This document shows, piece by piece, positions 45,810 through 53,514 of a stretch of DNA of 64,000 bases. A program made the translations under genes and the position numbers. Each line of letters starts with the position of its first letter. The first letter of the stretch is position 1. This stretch comes from Buchnera aphidicola (Periphyllus testudinaceus) (GTDB lineage Bacteria; Pseudomonadota; Gammaproteobacteria; Enterobacterales; Enterobacteriaceae), in the NCBI RefSeq assembly GCF_964059035.1, contig NZ_OZ060380.1, positions 394,469 through 458,468 of the forward strand, given 5' to 3'. Below the pieces are notes generated by a model. That model had not been told where the DNA came from. It made no database searches and saw only the letters and a list, made by a program, of their open reading frames with translations.

Positions 45810-47141
45810 ATGGCTTCCATGACGCCTAAAAAAATAGTTAAAGAATTAAATAAATTTATTATTGGTCAATTAGAAGCAAAAAAAGCAGTAGCTATAGCAT
45901 TAAGAAATAGATGGAGAAGAATGCAGTTAAAAAATAACTTAAAAAATGAAATTACTCCAAAAAACATTCTTATGATAGGACCCACTGGTATTGGAAAGAC
46001 TGAAATTGCTAAAAGATTAGCAAAATTATCTAATGCTCCATTTATAAAAGTTGAAGCCACAAAATTTACTGAAGTTGGATATGTTGGAAAAGAAGTAGAT
46101 TCAATTATAAGAGAACTAACAGACATATCAGTAAAAATGATTCGAATAAAAACTATAAAAAAAAATAGAAAAAAAGTAAAAAAATTAGCAGAAGAAAGAA
46201 TTTTAGATGTACTAGTTCCAGGAGCAGTAAAACATTTAAAAAAAGATAAAAAAAACGAAAGACCACTAAAAACTATACAAAGCTTTCGTAAAAAATTAAA
46301 AGAAGGAAAATTAGATAATAAAGAAATAGAAATTAACGTTTTAGGTTCCACAATGGGAATAGAAATTATGGCTCCTCCAGGAATGGAAGAATTAACTAAT
46401 CAATTACAATCATTATTTCAAAATTTAAGTGGACCAAAAAAAAACATAAGAAAATTAAAAATAAAAGATGCAATGAAACTTTTAATAGATGAAGAAGCAT
46501 CTAAATTAATTAATCCTGAAAGACTAAAAAAAGAAGCTATAAATTCAGTTGAACAAAACGGAATAGTATTTATTGATGAAATAGATAAAATATGTAAAGG
46601 AAACAACACATCTGGACCTGATGTTTCAAGAGAAGGCGTACAAAGAGATTTATTACCATTAATAGAAGGATGTACAGTATCTACAAAACATGGAGCAGTT
46701 AAAACAGATCATATTTTATTTATAACATCTGGAGCTTTTCAAATATCATCTCCTTCAGATTTAATTCCAGAACTTCAAGGTAGACTTCCAATTAGAGTGG
46801 AATTAAAAGCTTTAACAATAAATGATTTTGAAAAAATACTAACTGAACCTAAAACTTCAATAACTATGCAATATAAAGCATTATTAAGTACAGAAAATAT
46901 ACAAATTAATTTTACAAAAGATGGAATTAAAAAAATTGCAGAAACTTCTTGGAAAATAAACGAAAGTATAGAAAATATTGGAGCAAGAAGATTATATACT
47001 GTATTAGAAAAATTAATGGAAGACATTTCTTTTAATTCTGATAAAAATATTGGAAAAAAAATTGATATTGATTCTAATTATGTAAAAAAACACTTAAATG
47101 AATTAATTTCAAAAGAAGATCTTAATAAATTTATATTATAA
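45810..47141 (+). CDS. hslU: ATP-dependent protease ATPase subunit HslU
   Basis: A 443-residue AAA+ unfoldase (E. coli 443). Walker A is IGPTGIGKTEIAKRLAK near residue 57, the pore motif is in EVGYVGKEVDS, Walker B is IVFIDEIDKI, and SREGVQRDLLPLIEG is canonical. The lysine-rich I domain (residues 110-240) is diverged but full length. It unfolds substrates for HslV. A GGAAAA Shine-Dalgarno lies between the two genes. Confidence 0.97.
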   Translation: MASMTPKKIVKELNKFIIGQLEAKKAVAIALRNRWRRMQLKNNLKNEITPKNILMIGPTGIGKTEIAKRLAKLSNAPFIKVEATKFTEVGYVGKEVDSIIRELTDISVKMIRIKTIKKNRKKVKKLAEERILDVLVPGAVKHLKKDKKNERPLKTIQSFRKKLKEGKLDNKEIEINVLGSTMGIEIMAPPGMEELTNQLQSLFQNLSGPKKNIRKLKIKDAMKLLIDEEASKLINPERLKKEAINSVEQNGIVFIDEIDKICKGNNTSGPDVSREGVQRDLLPLIEGCTVSTKHGAVKTDHILFITSGAFQISSPSDLIPELQGRLPIRVELKALTINDFEKILTEPKTSITMQYKALLSTENIQINFTKDGIKKIAETSWKINESIENIGARRLYTVLEKLMEDISFNSDKNIGKKIDIDSNYVKKHLNELISKEDLNKFIL

Positions 47142-47369
47142 TTTTGAAAAAAATTAAAAAATATTATAAAAATTATACATTCAATATTAAATATTAATAT
47201 ATAAATGAAATTATATATTAATATTTTAAAATAATTATTTACAATTAATAAATTATTTAAAAAAAATATTATCATATAATATTTTAAAAAAAAAATATAA
47301 ATTTAATAATTTATTTAAATTAAATTAAAAAAATATTAATACTGATCAAATTTTTTTAATAGGATATAT

Positions 47370-48122
47370 ATGACTATATGGGTAAAAGCTAAAATTAAAA
47401 AAATTGTATACTGGAAAAATAATTTATTAAAAATTTCACTAAAAGCACCTATAAACAAATTTATTGCTGGACAATTTTCTAAAATATTAATTAAAAATTC
47501 TAGTAAAAATAAAAAAATACAAAGAGCTTATTCATTTGTAAATCCTCCAAAAAAAAAAATAATAAAGTTTTTTATTACTCTTGTAAAAAAAGGAGAAATG
47601 AGCAAAGAAATAATGCTTTTAAAAAAAAATGAAGAAATTTTTATTTCAAAAAATTCTTTTGGTTTTTTTACTCTTAAAGAAATTCAACCATCTAAAAATT
47701 TATGGATGATTTCAACAGGAACTGCTATTGGACCATTTTTATCAATTTTACAAGAAAATAACGAAACAAAAAAATTTAAAAAAATTATTTTAATTCATTC
47801 TGTTCGTTATTTTTCTGACTTAAAATATTTAAATTTAATAAAGAAATTAGAAAAAAAATATAAAAAAAAATTAATTGTCGCTATTACAATTAGTCGTGAA
47901 AAAAAAAATAAATTTTTGTATGGTAGAATTACAAAACTATTTCTAAATAAAACACTTGAAAAATTTATAGGAATAAACATGACAAATAAAAATTCTAATG
48001 TCATGTTATGTGGAAATCCTTTTATGGTAAAAGAAATGTTTAATATTTTAATTAATGAAAAAAAAATGACAAAAAATCTTAGAAAAAAACCTGGAAATAT
48101 TACAAGAGAAAATTACTGGTAA
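47370..48122 (+). CDS. fpr: Ferredoxin/flavodoxin NADP+ reductase
   Basis: A 250-residue FNR-type flavoprotein (E. coli Fpr 248). FAD-binding RAYSFVNPP, the NADP-binding STGTAIGPFLSIL and the C-terminal RENYW, equivalent to the terminal Tyr-Trp of E. coli Fpr, are present. It could reduce the [2Fe-2S] ferredoxin encoded at 61580 for Fe-S assembly. It is 228 bp after hslU and convergent with the orphan gene. Confidence 0.95.
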   Translation: MTIWVKAKIKKIVYWKNNLLKISLKAPINKFIAGQFSKILIKNSSKNKKIQRAYSFVNPPKKKIIKFFITLVKKGEMSKEIMLLKKNEEIFISKNSFGFFTLKEIQPSKNLWMISTGTAIGPFLSILQENNETKKFKKIILIHSVRYFSDLKYLNLIKKLEKKYKKKLIVAITISREKKNKFLYGRITKLFLNKTLEKFIGINMTNKNSNVMLCGNPFMVKEMFNILINEKKMTKNLRKKPGNITRENYW

Positions 48123-48157
48123 TTTTACATAAAAATATATGTATTAAAAAAATAAAT

Positions 48158-48198
48158 AAACAGAGTACAAAAAATATTTTTTCATATGTACTCTGTTT
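48158..48198. terminator. Hairpin between convergent fpr and the orphan gene
   Basis: A perfect 12 bp stem containing G-C pairs, AAACAGAGTACA at 48158-48169 and its complement at 48187-48198, with a 17-base AT loop. It lies in the 141 bp between the converging stop codons. On the minus strand it is followed by TTTATTTATTTTTTT, a good U-tract, so it would terminate the orphan gene; in the other direction the tail is weak. Confidence 0.65.
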
Positions 48199-48263
48199 AA
48201 AACTGTTAAAAAAATATATAAATTTTATTTAAAAAATAAAATTTACTAAATTTAATTAAAAAT

Positions 48264-49301
48264 TTATTTAACAAAATATGCGTATTTTACATCAGGTATT
48301 TTATCTTTATATAAAATACATTTTGCGCGAAGACCAAAAGTATTATAAAACTCACTTGAATCATACTTTATTTGAGCTAAATCAGATAAATAAATTACAA
48401 TTAATTGAATATTTCCATCTGGCAATTTATCTATTAAATAATTTATATGCGAATGAATTGGAGAAAAATTCATAATATTTGATGTTCTTCTTAAAAAAGC
48501 TCTACGAGCTTCAATTAAAATATCACTATTTGCATAATTTGAAATTAATTGACGATCTTCTAAATTTGGAAAAAATTTTTCAAGATTTTTTAAAATTTCT
48601 TCTTTAGAATTTTTATAAACAGGAGATGAATTAAATTGAAAAGAAGATGTAGGATCTTCAATATCAAAATCTTCACTTAAATTAGAAGTTTTTTTTAAAT
48701 CATTAAAAGAATCTTGAAAACCAGATAATAAATCAATATTTTCTTTTGAATGAATTACTTTTATTAAAACTTTCCATGTAATATGTTTAGAATCTATATC
48801 TAAACCATCACTATCTGATTCTTGATCTGTAATTTCTGACATTTCTGATAAACTATTTTTAATACTTTTTAAATAATAATCATTAGAATGTTCGTCTTTA
48901 TTTTCTGAATCAATCGAACTTATATTATTAGATACATCATTATTAGATGAATTCTTTGATAATAAAAAATTATTTATAAAATTTTTATTTGTTGATTCTT
49001 TATTTATTTTTTTAAAATTTTTATTCATACAAGAAGAATTTTCTAAAACGTTGTTTTTATGAACTTTTTTATAATTTTTATCATTTGTAATAACATTAAC
49101 AGTGCTCCTCAAAGAACTACTTTCCATTTTTTTTTTAAGATGTTTAAAAAATAAACTGTTTAATTGATTCATATTCATAAATGTATTTTTTTCTAATAAA
49201 ATATTTTTTTTTATGCTTTCATTATTTTTTATAGAACAAAATTTTAAATTATTATGTAAATTCATATAATTTTTTTTTTTAAAATCCAAAATAGACATCA
49301 T
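48264..49301 (-). CDS. Uncharacterised lineage-specific protein (orphan)
   Basis: A 345-residue protein I cannot assign to a family. Residues 1-90 are basic and Asn/Lys-rich; about 90-165 are Ser, Asn and Asp-rich with an acidic patch (SEMSEITDQESDSDGLDID); about 235-345 look like a folded domain, with few low-complexity runs and an ending KDKIPDVKYAYFVK. No signal peptide or membrane segment is evident. It starts MM at 49301-49299 after AAAGGA, a strong Shine-Dalgarno, and ends near a good terminator, so it is expressed on its own. Buchnera genomes carry orphan 'yba' genes near this position; I think this is one, but cannot confirm it. Confidence 0.8.
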   Translation of the reverse strand: MMSILDFKKKNYMNLHNNLKFCSIKNNESIKKNILLEKNTFMNMNQLNSLFFKHLKKKMESSSLRSTVNVITNDKNYKKVHKNNVLENSSCMNKNFKKINKESTNKNFINNFLLSKNSSNNDVSNNISSIDSENKDEHSNDYYLKSIKNSLSEMSEITDQESDSDGLDIDSKHITWKVLIKVIHSKENIDLLSGFQDSFNDLKKTSNLSEDFDIEDPTSSFQFNSSPVYKNSKEEILKNLEKFFPNLEDRQLISNYANSDILIEARRAFLRRTSNIMNFSPIHSHINYLIDKLPDGNIQLIVIYLSDLAQIKYDSSEFYNTFGLRAKCILYKDKIPDVKYAYFVK

Positions 49302-49438
49302 ATTAATTTCCTTTGTATTTTTTATTTATAAAATAATAATTTATATTATTTATTTTATGTAAATTTTAATAAAACAAATTCTTTACTTTTATAAAAAAAT
49401 TTAAAAATAATTCATAAATTTTTTTTATTGACTTTATT

Positions 49439-49453
49439 ATATCATAATGATAT
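49439..49453. promoter_or_regulatory. Palindrome in the orphan/rsmJ divergent region
   Basis: ATATCAT-A-ATGATAT, a perfect 7 bp inverted repeat around one base. It overlaps a minus-strand TATAAT (toward the orphan gene) and follows a TTGACT at 49428-49433 on the plus strand (toward rsmJ). It could be an operator or a chance product of AT-rich sequence; no regulator is identified. Confidence 0.3.
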
Positions 49454-49508
49454 TTTTTTAAAAAAAACAATTATTAATTAAAAATTTAAATAAAAAACTT
49501 GCAAAAAT

Positions 49509-50183
49509 ATGATTTTTATTAAAAACAAATACAAAATAATTTTATTAAAAAAAAAAAATGTACTAAAATTATATAGAATAAACTTAATAAAAAACAAAAC
49601 TATGGAATCAATTTTTATTGATTTTTTATCAGGAACATATAACTTTAGAAGAAAATATAACAAACAAAAAGAACTTATTATAAAAGCTATGCGAACAAAA
49701 TCAAAAAAAAATATCACTATTCTAGATAGTACTGCAGGTTTTGGTAAAGATTCTTTTGTTTTAGCATCTTTTGGATTTAAAGTATTCATGATAGAAAAAA
49801 ATTTAATTATTTATAAATTACTATCTAATGGACTTAAAAGAGCTTATACAGACCAAAAAATTGGAAAATGGATAAAAAAAAGAATGATATTATTTCATTC
49901 AGATAGCTTAATTTTTTTCAAAAAAAGAAAAATTATTCCTGATATTATTTATATCGATCCCATGTTTAATAAAAAAAAATCTAAACCAAAAAAAGATATG
50001 TTTTTATTAAAAAAATTGTTAAAAAACACAAATAATGAAGAAAAATTATTAAAACCAGCAATAAAACTAGCAAAAAAAAAAGTTGTTGTTAAAAGATATT
50101 TAAATCAATCTTTTTTAAAAAAAAAAAAACCTAATTACATTTTATATGGAAAAAATTATAGATTTGATATATATAATACATAA
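49509..50183 (+). CDS. rsmJ: 16S rRNA m2G1516 methyltransferase
   Basis: A 224-residue RsmJ (E. coli 250). The SAM-binding motif LDSTAGFGKDSFVLASFG, IIYIDPMFNKKKSKPKKDM and the ending YGKNYRFDIYNT match E. coli RsmJ closely. The first 35 or so residues are basic and do not align; the conserved part begins at MESIFIDFLSGTYNFRRK, so the E. coli N-terminal region of about 50 residues is replaced. An internal ATG there is an alternative start. Confidence 0.9.
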   Translation: MIFIKNKYKIILLKKKNVLKLYRINLIKNKTMESIFIDFLSGTYNFRRKYNKQKELIIKAMRTKSKKNITILDSTAGFGKDSFVLASFGFKVFMIEKNLIIYKLLSNGLKRAYTDQKIGKWIKKRMILFHSDSLIFFKKRKIIPDIIYIDPMFNKKKSKPKKDMFLLKKLLKNTNNEEKLLKPAIKLAKKKVVVKRYLNQSFLKKKKPNYILYGKNYRFDIYNT

Positions 50184-50216
50184 ATTTTTAAAAAAATTTA
50201 CTTATATTTATATACT

Positions 50217-51452
50217 TTATTTTTTAGTTTCTTCCGATAAATTTTTTATAAAAAATGAACTCAAAACAAGAAAAAAAGTTAAAATATAAAAAATTCCATT
50301 CCATCCCCAATAAAACCAAAATATTCCTGTAAAACTTCCAAATAAACTAGAACCTAAATAATAAAAAAAAAAATATAACGAAGAAATTTCTAACTTATAT
50401 TTTTTAGTTAAAAAACTAATCCAACTACTCATTGTTGAATGAGCAATAAAAAACCCTATTGCAAAAAGAAATAAACCTAATATAATCAAAAACAAATTAT
50501 TAAAATATGTTAAAAAAACACCAAAAATCATAACATATAAAGAATATTGTATTACTGCTTTTCTTCCATATATTGATGATAAAAAACTAGCTTTAGGAGA
50601 ACTATATACTCCTACTAAATATATAACTGATAAAAAAGAAATTAATATCTGATTTAAAAAAAAAGGCTTCATAATTAATCTATAACTAATATAATTAAAT
50701 AATGATACAAAACTACCCATAAAAAAAAATCCAGATAAAAATAAAGTTTTACACGTTTTAATTTTAAAAGGTAAAATAAAATTTTTTATTAAAATTTTAA
50801 AATTTACTGAAGTTCTTTTAAAATTTTTAGAATTGGGTAAATTAATTAAAGATAAAAATGAAAAAAACAAAGACATACATCCAATTACTAAAAAAACTAA
50901 ATTCCATGATAATACACGAGCAATAATATTACTAAAAACTCTTCCAGAAAAACCTCCAATTGTATTTCCACTAATATACAATCCAATACAAAAAGGTAAA
51001 ATTTCAGAATCCATTTCTTCACTTAAATAAATAATTACTATAGAAGTTACTCCACTTAACGATAAACCAATTAAAGCTCGTATAATAATTATTTCAGGCC
51101 AAGTACGACAAAAAGAACAAATAATAGTTAAAATTGATGCTAAAAATAACGACAATAAGATAATTTTTTTACGACCAAAAAAATTAGAAATTGGACTTAT
51201 AAACAAAATCCCAAAAGCCATTGAAATAGTAGAAACAGACAAAGCTAAACTACTTTGAGAAGGAGTTAAACAAAATTTCTTTGAAAAAATTGGTAAAATT
51301 GGTTGTATAGAATATAAAATTGAAAAAGTAGAAAATCCAACTAAAAATAAAGAAATAACAACTTTATAGAAATCTTTTGTACGATTTTGTATATAATTGT
51401 TTGTAGATATATTTTTTACTTTTTTATTTTTTATTTTTTTTTTTATAAGCAT
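50217..51452 (-). CDS. MFS transporter, YnfM type
   Basis: A 411-residue transporter with about 12 hydrophobic segments. Typical MFS loops are ISNFFGRKKIILLS (after helix 2) and the second-half counterpart SIYGRKAVIQY. Sequence and its position next to dapF suggest the YnfM-like carrier kept in Buchnera. Its substrate is unknown. A hydrophilic Lys/Asn N-terminus precedes the first helix. It follows rsmJ tail to tail (33 bp). A 19-base A run at 51504-51522 lies upstream, between it and dapF. Confidence 0.85.
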   Translation of the reverse strand: MLIKKKIKNKKVKNISTNNYIQNRTKDFYKVVISLFLVGFSTFSILYSIQPILPIFSKKFCLTPSQSSLALSVSTISMAFGILFISPISNFFGRKKIILLSLFLASILTIICSFCRTWPEIIIIRALIGLSLSGVTSIVIIYLSEEMDSEILPFCIGLYISGNTIGGFSGRVFSNIIARVLSWNLVFLVIGCMSLFFSFLSLINLPNSKNFKRTSVNFKILIKNFILPFKIKTCKTLFLSGFFFMGSFVSLFNYISYRLIMKPFFLNQILISFLSVIYLVGVYSSPKASFLSSIYGRKAVIQYSLYVMIFGVFLTYFNNLFLIILGLFLFAIGFFIAHSTMSSWISFLTKKYKLEISSLYFFFYYLGSSLFGSFTGIFWFYWGWNGIFYILTFFLVLSSFFIKNLSEETKK

Positions 51453-51547
51453 GATATATACCTTTAGTTATTAATTAAAATATATATTAATCTTATTTTT
51501 AAGAAAAAAAAAAAAAAAAAAATAGAACATATTTTTTTCTTAAAAAA

Positions 51548-52390
51548 TTAATACCAAATATATCCATCATATATATTTTTCGCAGTACCAATTATATACA
51601 TACAATTTTTTTTGGAATTAAATTTAATTATGAGTTTTCCTCCTTTTAAATTTACTGTTACCAAATTTGATAATTTATTTTGTTGTATTCCAATTGCAAC
51701 TGCTGCGCATGCTCCACTTCCACATGCTTGCGTTTCTCCTACTCCTCTTTCAAAAACTCGAAGAAATATTTCATTTTTATTTATTATTTGCATAAAACCT
51801 ACATTTACTTTTTTTGGAAATAAATAATAACTTTCTAAAAAAGAACCTATATTTAAAACAGGCGCTTTAGAAATATCTTGAACAAGAATTACACAATGAG
51901 GATTTCCTATAGAAACAACTCCAAAAAATATTTTTTTTAAATTAATATCTATACTGTAAATTTTTTTTATTTTATTACATAAAAAAGGAATTTTACTCGG
52001 CCTAAATTCAGGTTTTCCCATATTTACAGATATTTTATTATTTTTTTTAATTTTTAAAATTAAAATTCTATTTTTCGTACTTACAACAATTTTTTTTTTT
52101 TTTATAAATTTTTTATCATATACAAATTTAGCAAAACATCTTGCTCCATTACCACATTGTTCAACTTCATCTCCATTAGAATTAAAAATACGATAATTAA
52201 AATCAGTATTTTTTATTATTGAATTTTCTACTACTAATAATTGATCAAAACCTACTCCTGTATATCTATTAGAAAAATTTTGAATAATTTTTTTAGTTAA
52301 AAAAAAATTTTGAGTTAACGTTTCAATTACCATGAAATCGTTTTTTAATCCATGCATTTTAGAAAATCTTAATTTATTTTTTTTTTTCAT
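51548..52390 (-). CDS. dapF: Diaminopimelate epimerase
   Basis: A 280-residue DapF (E. coli 274) converting LL-DAP to meso-DAP for lysine and peptidoglycan. Both catalytic cysteines are present, in EQCGNGARCFAKF and TQACGSGACAAVAIG. FSKMHGLKNDFMVIE marks the family start, about 8 residues in. ATG at 52390 is chosen; a TTG three codons earlier (52399) has a better-spaced AAGAGA and may be the real start. Lysine is one of the amino acids supplied to aphids. Confidence 0.95.
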   Translation of the reverse strand: MKKKNKLRFSKMHGLKNDFMVIETLTQNFFLTKKIIQNFSNRYTGVGFDQLLVVENSIIKNTDFNYRIFNSNGDEVEQCGNGARCFAKFVYDKKFIKKKKIVVSTKNRILILKIKKNNKISVNMGKPEFRPSKIPFLCNKIKKIYSIDINLKKIFFGVVSIGNPHCVILVQDISKAPVLNIGSFLESYYLFPKKVNVGFMQIINKNEIFLRVFERGVGETQACGSGACAAVAIGIQQNKLSNLVTVNLKGGKLIIKFNSKKNCMYIIGTAKNIYDGYIWY

Positions 52391-52561
52391 ATTATACAAA
52401 TATATCTCTTGTATTAAATAATATTTCTAATACACTATTTTAAAGAATAAAATTTATTTTATTTTATTAAAAAAAATTTTTAATATATTTAAAATTTTTT
52501 CAAAAAATTAAATATTTACTCATAAAAAATTTATCTTTTAACTAAATTAAATAAAAGAAAT

Positions 52562-52912
52562 ATGAATAAACATAAAAATGTATTTAAATTTAATAAAATA
52601 GTTAACAAAATAATTTATAAATTAGAAAAATCTTTAGATAATTATTCAGGAAATATAGATATTGATTATGAATCTTATAATAATATAATGAAAATTCAAA
52701 TTAACTTAAAAAATGAAATTATTATTAGTAGACAGGAATTTTTAAAACAAATATGGATAGCTACAAAATATAAAGGATATCATTTTCAATACTATAAAAA
52801 TAAATGGTTTTGTAAAAGAAACAAATGTGAAATTTTTTCTTTTTTAAAAAACTTCTTTAAAAAAAAAACTGGAACAAATATATTAAAAAATTTTAATAAA
52901 ATTAAACTGTAA
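52562..52912 (+). CDS. cyaY: Frataxin-like protein CyaY
   Basis: A 116-residue CyaY (E. coli 106), an iron-binding regulator of IscS. The acidic ridge is reduced, but DIDYESYNNIMKIQI, ISRQEFLKQIWIATKYKGYHF and the final low-complexity helix fit the frataxin fold; KQIWIATKxxGYHF is the clearest family match. It diverges from dapF, as in E. coli, and precedes the minus-strand tRNA-Pro. Confidence 0.9.
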   Translation: MNKHKNVFKFNKIVNKIIYKLEKSLDNYSGNIDIDYESYNNIMKIQINLKNEIIISRQEFLKQIWIATKYKGYHFQYYKNKWFCKRNKCEIFSFLKNFFKKKTGTNILKNFNKIKL

Positions 52913-52930
52913 TATTTATAAAAAATATAT

Positions 52931-53004
52931 TCGGCGAAAGAGGATTTGAACCTCTGACCTACTGGTCCCAAACCAGTTGCGCTACCAAGCTGCGCTATTC
53001 GCCG
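52931..53004 (-). tRNA. tRNA-Pro (TGG)
   Basis: A 74-base tRNA. Acceptor CGGCGAA pairs with TTCGCCG, discriminator A; the anticodon arm CTGGTTTGGGACCAG gives TGG. Close to E. coli proM. Third in a transcribed order Arg-His-Pro. No encoded CCA. Confidence 0.97.
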
Positions 53005-53061
53005 ATATTAATTTATATTAAAATATTAAAATTCTTTTATTAAAAAAATATAAAAAATTTA

Positions 53062-53138
53062 TGGGGTGGTTAATGGGGCTCGAACCCATGACAACTGGAA
53101 TCACAATCCAGGACTCTACCAACTGAGCTATAACCACC
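53062..53138 (-). tRNA. tRNA-His (GTG)
   Basis: The acceptor GGTGGTTA pairs with TAACCACC over 8 bp, including the extra G-1 typical of tRNA-His, and anticodon GTG lies in GGATTGTGATTCC. Unlike the other tRNAs here, CCA is encoded (minus-strand CCA at 53064-53062), though this may be chance. Same order as E. coli hisR, between argX and proM. Confidence 0.97.
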
Positions 53139-53222
53139 AAATAATTTTTTATATTTAATTTTATTTAAATATATTATAAATTTAAAAATTTATCAATAAA
53201 AAATTTATTTATATTATTTTAA

Positions 53223-53296
53223 TGCGCCTGACAGGAATTGAACCTGAGACCTCTACTTTCGGAAAATAGCGCTCTATCCTACTGAGCTACAGACGC
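53223..53296 (-). tRNA. tRNA-Arg (CCG)
   Basis: A 74-base tRNA. Acceptor GCGTCTG pairs with CAGGCGC, discriminator A; the anticodon loop TTCCGAA gives CCG. Corresponds to E. coli argX. It is the first of the argX-hisR-proM run. E. coli has leuT between hisR and proM; it is absent. It lies 218 bp downstream of rho on the same strand; that gap holds only AT-rich sequence. Confidence 0.96.
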
Positions 53297-53514
53297 TTTT
53301 TATGTAATTTATTGAATATTTAAAAAAAAATATAATAAAAAATTATAAAAAAATATTTTTTATAAAAAAAAAAATAATAAATTAATGTAAATATATTCTA
53401 TAAAAATTTAAAAAATTAATAAAAAAATATTTTAAAATATTATACTTTAAATTATTTAATATTTATGCTTTAAATAAAAAAATTATTTTAAAAAAATATA
53501 TTTTTATAAAAATT

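Noticed and set aside
45866..46351. 161-codon open frame on the minus strand
   Set aside because: It is antisense to hslU, whose protein is complete and conserved; the hydrophobic Phe/Ser-rich translation is typical of a mirror of lysine-rich coding sequence.
48278..48475. 65-codon plus-strand frame inside the orphan gene
   Set aside because: Complementary to the best-formed C-terminal part of the orphan protein; no ribosome-binding site. The minus-strand frame is much longer and has a strong start.
53339..53513. Possible gene in the gap between rho and tRNA-Arg
   Set aside because: Only A/T homopolymers; no frame, hairpin or tRNA fold.
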